Made by a program: the position numbers and the translations under genes
Shown: in pieces, positions 1 to 9,017 of the stretch
How the letters are laid out: each line of letters opens with the position of its first letter
Numbering within the stretch: position 1 is the first letter of the stretch
Notes under the pieces: model-generated
Told to the model about the DNA's origin: nothing
The model's input: the letters and a program-made list of their open reading frames with translations, nothing else
The model's database searches: none
From: Comamonas sp.
GTDB lineage: Bacteria; Pseudomonadota; Gammaproteobacteria; Burkholderiales; Burkholderiaceae_C
DNA length: 19,212 nucleotides
Assembly: GCA_019236485.1 (NCBI GenBank)
Contig: JAFAIY010000518.1
Coordinates: forward strand, 1 to 19,212
Reading direction: 5' to 3'

Positions 1-1241
1 CACACGGTAGGCACCAGCTTGTCTTCCTCGGGAGGCAGGTGGTAGAGGTCCTTGGTCGCGGCTTCGCCCGGATGGATCTTGTTTTCCACGCCGTCCAAGC
101 CGGCCATCAGCAGAGCCGAGAAGCCCAGGTAGGGGTTCATCAGAGGATCGGGGAAGCGAGCTTCCACGCGGCGACCCTTGGGGTTGCTCACGTAGGGAAT
201 ACGGATGGAAGCCGAGCGGTTCTTGGCCGAGTAAGCCAGCTTCACAGGCGCTTCAAAGCCGGGGACCAGACGCTTGTAGCTGTTAGTGCCGGGGTTGGTG
301 ATGGCGTTCAGTGCACGAGCATGCTTGATGATGCCGCCGATGTAGTACAGCGCGAAGTCGGACAGACCGGCATATCCGTCGCCGGCGAACAGGTTCTTGC
401 CGTCCTTCCACACGGACTGGTGCACGTGCATGCCCGAGCCGTTGTCGCCGGGATAGGGCTTGGGCATGAAAGTAGCGGTCTTGCCGTAGGTGTTGGCCAC
501 GTTCCAGATCACATACTTCATCAGCTGCGTCCAGTCGGCACGTTCGACCAGGGTGCTGAACTTGGTGCCGATTTCGTTCTGACCGGCGCCAGCCACTTCG
601 TGGTGGAACACTTCGACGGGGATGCCCAGGGATTCGAGGATCAGCACCATCTCGGCGCGCATGTCCTGCGTGCTGTCGACGGGAGGCACGGGGAAGTAGC
701 CGCCCTTGTTGCGCGGACGGTGGCCGCGGTTGCCGGTGTCGAACTTGGTGCCGGTGTTCCAGGGAGCTTCGTACTCTTCGATTTCGTAGAAGGTGTTGCC
801 GGGCTGGGTGTCCCAGCGCACGCCGTCGAAGATGAAAAATTCGGGCTCGGGTCCGAAGTAGGCGGTATCGCCGAGGCCCGAGGCCTTCAGATAGGCTTCG
901 GCGCGCTTGGCCACGGAGCGGGGATCGCGCTCATAGGCCTTGCCGTCGCTGGGCTCGATCACGTCGCACTGCAGAATCAGCGTGGTTTCTTCGAAGAAGG
1001 GATCGATGTTGGCGGTGTTGGGATCGGGCACGAGCTGCATGTCCGAAGCCTCGATACCCTTCCAGCCGGCCACGGAAGAACCGTCGAAGGCGTGGCCCGA
1101 GGCGAACTTGTCCTCGTCGAAGTGCGACACAGGCACGGTCACGTGCTGCTCCTTGCCGCGGGTATCGGTAAAGCGCAGGTCCACGAACTTGACCTCGTTC
1201 TCCTGCACCATCTGCATCACGTCTGCAACGGTCTTCGCCAT
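1..1241 (-). CDS. glnA: Glutamine synthetase, type I (3' end outside window)
   Basis: Makes glutamine from glutamate, ammonia and ATP in the cytoplasm; the main ammonia-assimilation enzyme. The visible 413 codons begin at ATG 1241 with [10 protein letters not shown], preceded by an AGGAGA ribosome site about 7 nt upstream. Family motifs seen include FDGSSVAGW near the N-terminus, the ATP/glutamate-site segment GSGMHVHQS and the active-site segment NRSASIRIP. Tyr400, in DLYHLPPEE, corresponds to the tyrosine adenylylated by GlnE in GSI-beta enzymes, so activity is probably controlled by adenylylation. The family is about 470 residues, so roughly 55-60 residues are cut off by the window edge. 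The upstream gap carries a sigma-54 promoter and NtrC-type palindromes, indicating induction under nitrogen limitation. Identification is very secure. Confidence 0.98.
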   Translation of the reverse strand, partial: MAKTVADVMQMVQENEVKFVDLRFTDTRGKEQHVTVPVSHFDEDKFASGHAFDGSSVAGWKGIEASDMQLVPDPNTANIDPFFEETTLILQCDVIEPSDGKAYERDPRSVAKRAEAYLKASGLGDTAYFGPEPEFFIFDGVRWDTQPGNTFYEIEEYEAPWNTGTKFDTGNRGHRPRNKGGYFPVPPVDSTQDMRAEMVLILESLGIPVEVFHHEVAGAGQNEIGTKFSTLVERADWTQLMKYVIWNVANTYGKTATFMPKPYPGDNGSGMHVHQSVWKDGKNLFAGDGYAGLSDFALYYIGGIIKHARALNAITNPGTNSYKRLVPGFEAPVKLAYSAKNRSASIRIPYVSNPKGRRVEARFPDPLMNPYLGFSALLMAGLDGVENKIHPGEAATKDLYHLPPEEDKLVPTV

Positions 1242-1292
1242 CAGATCTCTCCTGCCAACTTTGGCTGATCAAATAAAGGATGAAAAATATTT

Positions 1293-1308
1293 AGCAGTTT
1301 GCGTGCCA
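1293..1308 (-). promoter_or_regulatory. Sigma-54 (RpoN) promoter of glnA
   Basis: Read on the minus strand the sequence is TGGCACGCAAACTGCT. The RpoN consensus is TGGCACG-N4-TTGCW, so the only mismatch is C for the first T of the -12 element. GG (-24) and GC (-12) are separated by the required 10 nt. The predicted transcript start is near 1282, giving a leader of about 40 nt before glnA. It is supported by the NtrC-type palindromes about 200 bp upstream. Confidence 0.85.
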
Positions 1309-1471
1309 ACTTGCGTCGCGATTCATCGGGCGATGAAGCTGCAGCGGCACAGGCCGCGAGGATAAGCCTATTCCTCACCAACACCATGCAGTTGACACGG
1401 GCCGGGCTCGCAAGCGGTGCCAAGCGCCAAACAGGTGCATATTGTCTCACCGCCAGACTGCCCCACATGAA

Positions 1472-1488
1472 TGCACCATCATGGTGAA
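1472..1488 (-). promoter_or_regulatory. NtrC binding site (distal-promoter enhancer), one mismatch
   Basis: TGCACCA-TCA-TGGTGAA matches the enterobacterial NtrC (NRI) palindrome TGCACCA-N3-TGGTGCA with one mismatch in the right arm. Its centre is 23 bp (about two helical turns) from the perfect site at 1495-1511, an arrangement suited to cooperative binding of two dimers on one DNA face. It lies about 198 bp upstream of the predicted glnA start. The site is palindromic; it is assigned to glnA by context. Confidence 0.75.
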
Positions 1489-1494
1489 TGAATT

Positions 1495-1511
1495 TGCACC
1501 AACATGGTGCA
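1495..1511 (-). promoter_or_regulatory. NtrC binding site, perfect palindrome
   Basis: TGCACCA-ACA-TGGTGCA is a perfect 7+7 palindrome with a 3-nt spacer, identical in both arms to the classical NtrC site. It lies about 221 bp upstream of the predicted sigma-54 transcript start. Further half-sites (TGGTGCA at 1533-1539, GGTGCA at 1434-1439) are nearby but lack a good partner arm. Confidence 0.85.
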
Positions 1512-1569
1512 ATCCATGTAAATGTCGTTTCTTGGTGCAAGCATCATCCCGGCCCCGGCTTGCCGTCGC

Positions 1570-2436
1570 TCACACCGGCTTCCGGGCGCCCGGCGCCGCA
1601 CCATGGGCAAACGGCACTTGCGGGTCGGCGTCGACGGGCAGGGCCTGCGCGCGCATCTGCGCCAGAGCCGCCAGACAGAAATGCGTAAACCAGAGCGCCG
1701 AAAACGCAAACACCAGCGCATAGATCCAGATGGCAATCGGGATCAGGACCCAGAACGCGGCCAGGAACACCAGGCCCGAAACCCAGACCACGCCCGGCGC
1801 CGTACCCAGATAACCGCAGATCACGCCCATCAGAATCAAGGACAGGCGATGGCGCACGAAGAGGCTGCGGCGCTCGTTCCTGCTCGCGTGTTCGGACAGT
1901 GCATCGAAAGCCATGACGCGATAGGTCAGCCAGCCCCAGATCAGCGGCGTCACCACCAGCATCAGTGGCGGAAACACCCATAGCGGCAGGGTCACGAGCA
2001 GTGCCAGCAGCGCAATCAGCGTCGAGCCTCCCGACCAGAGCAGGCCGGCCGTGGCCGAGCCGCCGTGCTTTTTCTCCAGCTCGGGAAAGCGTTTTTCAGC
2101 CACCAGCTGCGCCAGCACCGGCGCCATGAACACACCTACCAGCAACAGCACCGCCACGACCAGCACCGGCGTCACGCCCAGCACCACGAAGATGGAGGCC
2201 ACCACCTCCGAGGCATAGCCCACGCCATGGCCTTGCAGCCACAGCCACAGGGAATGCAGCCAGCCCACGCCGTCCAGCAGTCCCTGGACCTTCAGCACCG
2301 CATCGGCCCAGAAGAAATAGCCCAAGGCCCAGGACAGCAAAGCCATGGCCAACAGAGGAAGCAGCGACCAAGCAATCACCCGCTTATGCAGGCAATACGC
2401 CAACGCACGCCAAAAGGAGTCGAGTAGCAAGCCCAT
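1570..2436 (-). CDS. EI24/CysZ-like integral membrane protein
   Basis: A 288-residue, very hydrophobic protein with about six likely membrane segments (near residues 19-43, 78-105, two in 136-175, 198-215 and 218-256) and a short polar, Pro/Ala-rich C-terminal tail. The opening MGLLLDSFWRALAYC and the general layout match the EI24 domain family (PF07264), which includes the sulfate permease CysZ and many uncharacterised bacterial proteins. I infer an inner-membrane location and possible transport role; CysZ function is not supported because no cys genes are nearby. Start ATG 2436 lacks a strong ribosome site. It is last in a possible run with the hydroxylase, deacetylase and propeller genes, 55 bp after the hydroxylase. 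Confidence 0.75.
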   Translation of the reverse strand: MGLLLDSFWRALAYCLHKRVIAWSLLPLLAMALLSWALGYFFWADAVLKVQGLLDGVGWLHSLWLWLQGHGVGYASEVVASIFVVLGVTPVLVVAVLLLVGVFMAPVLAQLVAEKRFPELEKKHGGSATAGLLWSGGSTLIALLALLVTLPLWVFPPLMLVVTPLIWGWLTYRVMAFDALSEHASRNERRSLFVRHRLSLILMGVICGYLGTAPGVVWVSGLVFLAAFWVLIPIAIWIYALVFAFSALWFTHFCLAALAQMRAQALPVDADPQVPFAHGAAPGARKPV

Positions 2437-2491
2437 GAGGCATCAGCATACCCGAGCTTGGCGCCAGCGTGTTTACGATCTGCGCTCCCGC

Positions 2492-3472
2492 TCAGGCCCG
2501 CCCCAGCAAACGCAGGATGCCGCGCCATTGCTGGGACCAGAAGCCCTGGCCATAGTCGCGCAACTGCCCCTGGGCATTGGGCTGAACCTGGTCGCGCACC
2601 CCCGTGGCGTCGTAGCGCAGGTCGAAGTTGGCCGTACCGAAGATCATGTCCCACCAGGGCAGCAGCACGCCGAAGTTGTTGCCATGGGCGCGCTTGTTGC
2701 GCACGGGCGCCATGGTCTCGTGGCCTATGCCTACGGCGTGGTGGCGGCGGTGAAAGCGCGGGCTGATCCACAGCCGCTCGCCCAGCCTGCCGAACCAGAG
2801 GCGCAGATTGGCATGCTGCAGGCTCTCGCTGAGCTGGGTCAAGGCCACGATGGCCACGAACTGCCCGGGTGCCACGCCTATGATCTGGGCCGCCAGCACG
2901 ACGATGGTGTCGTGGATCACATCGTCGAGCAAATGGTTGCGGTTGTCGCTCCAGACCGTCATCTGGCGCTGGGAATGGTGCAGCGCATGCAGCTTCCACC
3001 ACCAGCGGTAATGGTGCTGGCCGCGATGGATCCAGTAGCCAAGCAGGTCGAAGGCCAGCAGATAGAGGATGAGGCTGATCCAGGCGTTGTCCGTCACGCC
3101 CGGCCAGAGGTTGTCGAGGTGGAAGACCGGCAGCCCCCAGACATGCAGCCGCCCCGTGATCTCGTCCCACAGCGGATCGAGCGTAAAGAACAGCGCCAGG
3201 CGGAACAACCCCAGCCGGTGAATCAGGGTATAGAGCATGTCCACGCGTATGGCCTGCCTGTCCGTCACGGGCTCCACGGGCTTCCAGCGCTGCAGCGGCA
3301 CGATGACCGCCACCATCACGGCGATCTGCAGCAGGCCCACCAGCAGCCAGCCGGTGGCCGCATAGCCGTCCTCCAGCAAATTGGCCATGCCCGCGTGAAA
3401 CAGCAAGGGCTGCACCGCGCTTTCGAAAAGGCGCTGCTGCGCGTCGGCAAAGATCTGAACCAACCAATCCAC
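2492..3472 (-). CDS. Fatty acid hydroxylase / sterol desaturase family protein
   Basis: A 326-residue membrane protein of the non-haem di-iron family PF04116, whose members hydroxylate or desaturate lipids using O2. The histidine clusters expected to bind iron are visible: H149-x3-HH (HRGQHH), H162-x2-HH (HALHH), H220 and H241-x2-HH (HRRHH), plus H251. Hydrophobic segments lie near residues 41-60, 85-99, 131-147 and 188-212, so the active site probably faces the cytoplasm at the inner membrane. The start is GTG 3472, with GGGAG 6 nt upstream. It begins 22 bp after the deacetylase stop, suggesting co-transcription. The substrate cannot be read from sequence; bacterial relatives act on diverse lipids and hopanoid/carotenoid-like molecules. 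Confidence 0.85.
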   Translation of the reverse strand: MDWLVQIFADAQQRLFESAVQPLLFHAGMANLLEDGYAATGWLLVGLLQIAVMVAVIVPLQRWKPVEPVTDRQAIRVDMLYTLIHRLGLFRLALFFTLDPLWDEITGRLHVWGLPVFHLDNLWPGVTDNAWISLILYLLAFDLLGYWIHRGQHHYRWWWKLHALHHSQRQMTVWSDNRNHLLDDVIHDTIVVLAAQIIGVAPGQFVAIVALTQLSESLQHANLRLWFGRLGERLWISPRFHRRHHAVGIGHETMAPVRNKRAHGNNFGVLLPWWDMIFGTANFDLRYDATGVRDQVQPNAQGQLRDYGQGFWSQQWRGILRLLGRA

Positions 3473-3494
3473 AATTCACTCCCGATGCAGCGCC

Positions 3495-4337
3495 TCAGCG
3501 GTGCTGCGCAATCCAGCCCTGGTACGCGGGGTGCTCCGCCAGCGTACGGAAACAGAAACCCCGCTCCAGCAGCCCTGTGATCAAAGGCTCGAGCGCAGCC
3601 GGCGCCCAGGGGTCCTGCCGCGACCAGATTCCCAGATGGGCCAGCAGGATGTCGCCGCTGCGAATATTCTTCAGCGCCTGCGCCAGCAGGCGCTGGTTCG
3701 GATATTTATCGCTGGGCAGCTCGTCCCCGAGAAAGCCCGCGGGCGCCCAGCCCACATGCTGAAAACCGCCCTGCTGGGCCGCGGCAATCAGCGCCGGCGA
3801 TGTCTTGCCGCCCGGAGCGCGGTACAGCGGCAAGGTCTTGCGCCCGGTGATCTGTTCCAGCCGCCTCGCGGAACGCGCAATTTCCTCGCAGTACTCGGCG
3901 GCCGAGACCACAAAGCTCTGGCCGGTGCGCGGCCCGGCCGAGGGCCTGACCTTGAAATGCGTGACCTGGCCCGTGGCCTGGTCGCGGATATCGGCCAGCC
4001 AGTACATATGGTCGTAGGTGTGGGAAGCCAGCTGATGGCCTTCGTCGGCTCTGGCGCGCCACCAGGGCGCCCAGAAATCGCCGAGGCTGCTGCCGCCCTC
4101 TTTCGTGGGCTCGTTGGCCGCGAAGAAGGTGACCGGCACCTTGTGCTTTTGCAGCACCTGGGCAACCAGCTGGGCAATGCCCATATGGCCAGTGTCGAAT
4201 GTCAGGTACACCGGCTTGCCGCAAGCGCCGGCAGCTATGTTTTTTTGCGCACCTGCCGCAGGCTGCTGGGCCCGCACCAGCCATGGCATGCCTCCCGCCA
4301 GGGACGCGGCCGTGCAGATGAATCGACGTCTTTGCAT
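3495..4337 (-). CDS. Exported NodB-type polysaccharide deacetylase with variant motif 1
   Basis: A 280-residue protein whose NodB (CE4) domain runs from about residue 42 to 260. Motif 1 is TFDTGH (catalytic-base Asp48, but Thr49 where most members have the second, metal-binding Asp). Motif 2 is SHTYDH (H106 and H110, metal ligands), motif 3 is YRAPGG (R173) and motif 5 contains LAHLG (H234). CE4 enzymes remove N- or O-acetyl groups from glycans such as peptidoglycan, chitin oligomers or exopolysaccharide. The N-terminus (RRRF then a hydrophobic Ala/Gly stretch, VRAQ near residue 24) looks like a Tat signal peptide, so it likely acts in the periplasm. ATG 4337 has a strong AAGGAGG 4 nt upstream. 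The substrate is unknown, and activity is likely but less certain because of Thr49. Confidence 0.88.
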   Translation of the reverse strand: MQRRRFICTAASLAGGMPWLVRAQQPAAGAQKNIAAGACGKPVYLTFDTGHMGIAQLVAQVLQKHKVPVTFFAANEPTKEGGSSLGDFWAPWWRARADEGHQLASHTYDHMYWLADIRDQATGQVTHFKVRPSAGPRTGQSFVVSAAEYCEEIARSARRLEQITGRKTLPLYRAPGGKTSPALIAAAQQGGFQHVGWAPAGFLGDELPSDKYPNQRLLAQALKNIRSGDILLAHLGIWSRQDPWAPAALEPLITGLLERGFCFRTLAEHPAYQGWIAQHR

Positions 4338-4374
4338 CCACCCTCCTTGAGGTGCTCACCCTGTAGGAAAGAGT

Positions 4375-4405
4375 CCGGCCCGCGGTCTTGGTTCCTGCGG
4401 GCCGG
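4375..4405 (-). terminator. Strong hairpin after the propeller gene, possible terminator or attenuator
   Basis: A perfect 9-bp inverted repeat (CCGGCCCGC at 4375-4383, GCGGGCCGG at 4397-4405) with a 13-nt loop lies just after the propeller gene stop. On the minus strand it is followed by ACTCTTTCC, a poor U-tract, so it may attenuate or protect mRNA rather than fully terminate. It sits about 40 bp before the deacetylase start. Confidence 0.45.
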
Positions 4406-4412
4406 TCCGGCC

Positions 4413-5531
4413 TCAGCGCGCCGCGTGGGCCAGGGTCCAGACGCCGTGCGGCGACTTGCCCACATTGACCTGCTGCACCACTTTCTTCTCGACCGTGTCG
4501 ATGACGGACAGCTTTCGCGCCCAGCGCGAGCTCAGCAGGATGTAGCGCCCGTCCGCCGAGACGTCCATGCAGTCCGGGCCGCCGGGTGCGGGGTAGTTCG
4601 CCACGACCTGGTTGCTCACCATATCGATCTTGCTGATGGTGTTGGCCACGCGATTGCTCACATACAGGTGACGGCCGTCTCCGGCCGCGCGAAACGCGTG
4701 GGCGCCGGCCGCGGTCTTGATCTGGCCCGTGCTGCGTGGCTCGGGACCGGTGATGTCGAAGACCTCCACACCATCGCCGCCGGTCAGGCCCACGAACAGC
4801 TTTTTGCCATCCGGGCTGCCGTAGACGTCGGCCGGCATGGGACCCGTGGGCACGCGCGCCGTGATGGTCTGCGTGGCGATGTCTATGGCCACCAGCGCAT
4901 CGCTGTCCTGCATGGTCGAGTACAGCGTCTTGCTCTGCGCATCGATGAACAGATGGCTGGGCGTCTTGCCCGTGGAGACGCGCTTGACCAGCGTTGGCGT
5001 CTGGGTCGCGGCATCCCAGCGGTAGAAGTCGATGTGGTTCAGACGATTGGCGGCCGTGACGAACCACTTCATATCCGGCGAAAAGCGCAGATGGTAGGGG
5101 TCGACGATATCGCGAATCACGCGCTGCACGGCGCCCGTGCGGGGGTCCAGCAGGGTCAGGGAATCGCCCAGCGCATTGGCCACGACCAGCGACTTCTCAT
5201 CGGGAGTCAGGTACAGGTGGTGCGGCTCCTTGCCCGTAGGAATGCGCGACTGCTCCTTCCAGGTCTGGGGGTCGATGACGCTGATCGATGCATCCAGGGA
5301 ATTGAGCACGAACACCGGCGTGGAGCCCGGCGCCGGCCTGACCGCAGGCGCGCTCGCGGCTCCCGCCGCCGCTGCTGCGGGAGCAGGAGCAGAGGCCGCA
5401 ACGGGCTGCGAAGCCGCCGCCGTTGCCGACTTGGAGCCGGGTAGCATCGATGCCCCCAGCCATGCGGCCAAACCACCGCCCACCACCAATGCCACAGCAG
5501 CGCCAGTGCGCCCAATAGAGAGACGTCCCAC
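4413..5531 (-). CDS. Membrane-anchored YVTN-family beta-propeller protein
   Basis: With GTG 5531 as start the protein is 372 residues: one N-terminal hydrophobic segment (about 9-26), an Ala/Pro-rich low-complexity linker (about 32-70) and a beta-propeller filling the rest. The blades show repeated patterns such as VFVLNSLDASISVIDPQT, SLVVANALGDSLTLLDP, LYVSNRVANTISKIDM and ILLSSRWARKLSVID, typical of YVTN/cytochrome-d1-like repeats. Such proteins usually bind partners or ligands in the periplasm; no haem or catalytic motif is seen. The start is uncertain: the frame stays open to GTG 5591 (392 residues), but GTG 5531 has AAGG 8 nt upstream and gives a normal membrane anchor. It is upstream of the deacetylase, separated by a strong hairpin. 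Specific function unknown. Confidence 0.8.
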   Translation of the reverse strand: MGRLSIGRTGAAVALVVGGGLAAWLGASMLPGSKSATAAASQPVAASAPAPAAAAAGAASAPAVRPAPGSTPVFVLNSLDASISVIDPQTWKEQSRIPTGKEPHHLYLTPDEKSLVVANALGDSLTLLDPRTGAVQRVIRDIVDPYHLRFSPDMKWFVTAANRLNHIDFYRWDAATQTPTLVKRVSTGKTPSHLFIDAQSKTLYSTMQDSDALVAIDIATQTITARVPTGPMPADVYGSPDGKKLFVGLTGGDGVEVFDITGPEPRSTGQIKTAAGAHAFRAAGDGRHLYVSNRVANTISKIDMVSNQVVANYPAPGGPDCMDVSADGRYILLSSRWARKLSVIDTVEKKVVQQVNVGKSPHGVWTLAHAAR

Positions 5532-5694
5532 AACCACCACCTTCTCAGAATCCACGCAGTGTAGCCGCGCCGACGCGACCCTCACCTTCACTCACCCATA
5601 ACGCGGCAGCACTTGTCAGCCAGCTGCGCGGCGCCACCCATGTTCCAGTCCGGTCCACGCATGCCTGCACCGGCCGGGCTTTCGTCTTTCTATG

Positions 5695-5717
5695 CAAAAA
5701 CAGGAGCACCCTGCTCC
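5695..5717 (-). terminator. Second terminator-like hairpin
   Basis: On the minus strand GGAGCA-GGG-TGCTCC is followed by TGTTTTTGC, which fits a small intrinsic terminator. It is about 90 bp past the main terminator of the phosphoribosyltransferase gene, so it is either a back-up or ends a separate short transcript. Confidence 0.5.
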
Positions 5718-5776
5718 CGATTTTCCTATGGTTTGAACACAATGACATTTGAACCCGTTGGAATCAAAGCACATGC

Positions 5777-5796
5777 TGCTCATGATTTGATGAGCA
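5777..5796. repeat. Inverted repeat TGCTCAT / ATGAGCA
   Basis: A perfect 7-bp inverted repeat (5777-5783 and 5790-5796) with a 6-nt loop GATTTG. It lies between two terminator hairpins and could be part of a small RNA or a protein-binding site; nothing in the sequence decides this. Confidence 0.5.
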
Positions 5797-5808
5797 TCAT
5801 CTACTTAC

Positions 5809-5832
5809 AAAAAAGGAGCCCCTAGGGGCTCC
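5809..5832 (-). terminator. Intrinsic terminator of the purA-phosphoribosyltransferase transcript
   Basis: The 18-bp perfect palindrome GGAGCCCCTAGGGGCTCC (5815-5832) begins 22 nt after the gene stop and is followed on the minus strand by six T residues. It is the clearest rho-independent terminator in the window. Confidence 0.9.
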
Positions 5833-5854
5833 CGTGCAGAAAGCAGGCTCTCGC

Positions 5855-6379
5855 TCAGACTTTCCACTTTTCCAGCAGCTTCTCGGGGCGCAGCGTGTCG
5901 TAGCCCTCGAACGGCTGGTGGATCCAGGGGTTGGTGGCCAGGAAGTCCACCGAGTAGTCGGGCTCGAAGGTCGACACGCCCTTGGTCCAGATCACGGCGC
6001 TGCGCAGCTCGGTGATCGGTGCGTAGTTGGTCTTGAGCATGGCGATCACGGCCTTGAGCGTGGCGCCCGAGTCAGCCAGGTCGTCAACCAGCAGCACGCG
6101 GCCAGCGATCTCGCCCTTGGGCGTGGCGATGAAGCGGCCGATGTCCAGATGGCCCTGGACCGTGCCGGCTTCGGCCCGGTAGGAGCTGGTGGACATGATG
6201 GCCAGGGGCTTGTCAAAAATGCGGCTCAGGATGTCGCCGGGGCGCAGACCGCCGCGGGCCAGACACAAAATAGTGTCGAATTCCCAGCCAGACTGGTGGA
6301 TCTTGATGGCGAGCTTCTCGACGAGACCGTGGTACTCGTCATAGCTTACATACAGGTGCTTACCGTCTTCCGTCAGCAT
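5855..6379 (-). CDS. Purine-type phosphoribosyltransferase (Gpt-like)
   Basis: A 174-residue soluble type I phosphoribosyltransferase. The PRPP-binding signature VLLVDDLADSGATL spans residues 95-108, with the acidic pair D99-D100. The loop ARGGLRPG (41-48) and the C-terminal NPWIHQPFE resemble E. coli xanthine-guanine phosphoribosyltransferase (Gpt), which converts xanthine or guanine plus PRPP to nucleotides. The base specificity is not proven; hypoxanthine is also possible. It starts at ATG 6379, 46 bp after the purA stop, and ends at a strong terminator, so it is probably last in a hisZ-purA transcript. Pairing salvage with the de novo AMP enzyme PurA makes sense for purine balance. Confidence 0.85.
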   Translation of the reverse strand: MLTEDGKHLYVSYDEYHGLVEKLAIKIHQSGWEFDTILCLARGGLRPGDILSRIFDKPLAIMSTSSYRAEAGTVQGHLDIGRFIATPKGEIAGRVLLVDDLADSGATLKAVIAMLKTNYAPITELRSAVIWTKGVSTFEPDYSVDFLATNPWIHQPFEGYDTLRPEKLLEKWKV

Positions 6380-6425
6380 GGTAGGTCCTATTGATAAGGG
6401 TTTGAGTGAAAACCGTAGGCCGCGA

Positions 6426-7826
<1,401 letters not shown>

Positions 7827-7830
7827 TTAG

Positions 7831-8988
7831 TCAAATGCCTTGAATGGCTTGCACGACCCATTGCCCGCCAATGTTGACAAGCTCACGGTCGCAGTGGAAT
7901 TCATCCACTTCGCTTTCATGCCCAGGCAGCACGCAGACCACCGTCTCGCCCTTGTGGCGCAATACGGCGATGGCCGCGGCCACCTGCTCGTCATCACCCC
8001 AGGGAGCGCGAATGGCTGCCTTGAGCGGACGCTCGGGCACGACAGCCACCAGTTGTTTGATATCGAGACTGAAGCCGGCCGCGGGGCGGTTGCGCCCGAA
8101 CACGGCGCCGACTTCGTCATAGCGGCCGCCGCGCACCAGGGCATCGCTGCCGCCGGGCACAAAAATCGCAAAACGGGTTCCGCTGTAATAGGAGTAGCCG
8201 CGCAGGTCGGCCAGGTCGAAGCTGACCTTGACGCCGTCCAGGCGCTGAGCCAGCCAGCGCAGGTGCGACAGTACATTGCGCACGCCAGCCGTGCGTTCCA
8301 GCACTTTCTCGGCCTTGTCCAGCACGTCCATGCCGCCATACAGCTGCAGCAGCGCCATCAGGCCTTCGCGCGAAGCCGCGGGGAAGCCGCGGGTCAGCTG
8401 CTCCAGCTCGGTCGCGTCCTTGGCGGCCAGCGCCGCATGCACGCCACGCAGCACCTGTTCATCCACCATCACCCCGGCCAGCAGGCTGCGCACGATGCGC
8501 ACATCGGCCAGGTCCACGATGATGTCCTTGACGCCCGCGCTCTTGAGGCAGTCGAGCGCCAGGTGCAGGGCTTCAAGGTCGGCCTCCAGACCTTGATGGC
8601 CGTAGATTTCCGCACCGAACTGCAGAGGTTCGCGCGTGGCACGCGGGCGATCGGGGCGCGCATGGACCACGGAGCCGCAGTAGCACAGACGGGTCACGCC
8701 CCGACGGTTGAGCAGATGGGCATCGATGCGTGCCACCTGCTGCGTCATGTCCGCACGCAGGCCCATGGTGCGGCCGGAGAGCTGATCGACGAGCTTGCTG
8801 GTTTGCAGTGCCAGCGCTTCACCGGTACCGGTGAGCAAGGACTCCAGATACTCCAGCATGGGCGGCATGACGAGCTCATAGCCATAGCTGCGCGCAGTAT
8901 CGAGCAATCCTCGACGCAATTCTTCGATGTGCCGAGCCTCGGAGGGCAATACATCGGCGATGTGATCCGGCAGGACCCAAGCAGACAT
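7831..8988 (-). CDS. hisZ: ATP phosphoribosyltransferase regulatory subunit HisZ
   Basis: A 385-residue paralogue of histidyl-tRNA synthetase that lacks synthetase function and activates the short form of HisG in the first step of histidine synthesis. It retains the class II fold features: [17 protein letters not shown] (motif 1 region, 36-52), [13 protein letters not shown] (76-88) and [12 protein letters not shown] (101-112, motif 2 region). It lacks the HisRS signatures visible in hisS of this window, such as LVRGMDYY and an anticodon-binding domain. Its presence predicts a short HisG elsewhere. Start ATG 8988 matches the usual N-terminus [15 protein letters not shown], although no ribosome site is seen. 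A sigma-70-like promoter lies just upstream. It is likely the first gene of hisZ-purA-phosphoribosyltransferase. Confidence 0.95.
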   Translation of the reverse strand: MSAWVLPDHIADVLPSEARHIEELRRGLLDTARSYGYELVMPPMLEYLESLLTGTGEALALQTSKLVDQLSGRTMGLRADMTQQVARIDAHLLNRRGVTRLCYCGSVVHARPDRPRATREPLQFGAEIYGHQGLEADLEALHLALDCLKSAGVKDIIVDLADVRIVRSLLAGVMVDEQVLRGVHAALAAKDATELEQLTRGFPAASREGLMALLQLYGGMDVLDKAEKVLERTAGVRNVLSHLRWLAQRLDGVKVSFDLADLRGYSYYSGTRFAIFVPGGSDALVRGGRYDEVGAVFGRNRPAAGFSLDIKQLVAVVPERPLKAAIRAPWGDDEQVAAAIAVLRHKGETVVCVLPGHESEVDEFHCDRELVNIGGQWVVQAIQGI

Positions 8989-9017
8989 GGAGAAAGGGGG
9001 AGGCTGTTAAAAACGCG

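Larger units (their letters stand above)
1242..1569. other. 328-bp glnA control region, no gene
   Basis: The gap between glnA and the EI24-like gene holds the sigma-54 promoter and two NtrC palindromes listed separately. I see no convincing protein-coding frame and no clear intrinsic terminator for the upstream EI24-like gene, so its transcript may run into this region. Confidence 0.7.
5592..5854. other. Gene-free gap with three hairpins
   Basis: No credible protein gene. The phosphoribosyltransferase end of the gap contains a textbook terminator (5809-5832), an inverted repeat TGCTCAT/ATGAGCA (5777-5796) and a second terminator-like hairpin (5695-5717). The rest, 5592-5690, should contain the propeller gene promoter, but I could not identify convincing -35/-10 elements. 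Confidence 0.6.

Noticed and set aside
1363..1383. Another GG-N10-GC arrangement (TTGGTGAGGAATAGGCTTA, minus strand).
   Set aside because: Spacing is correct but most other consensus positions differ, so it is likely chance.
1410..1423. A TGGCACCGCTTGCG sequence (minus strand) resembling a second sigma-54 promoter for glnA.
   Set aside because: The GG and GC elements are 8 nt apart instead of the required 10, so it should not function; the element at 1293-1308 fits much better.
1570..2436. Naming the EI24-like protein CysZ (sulfate transporter).
   Set aside because: The fold family fits, but there are no cysteine-synthesis genes nearby and most EI24 proteins are uncharacterised.
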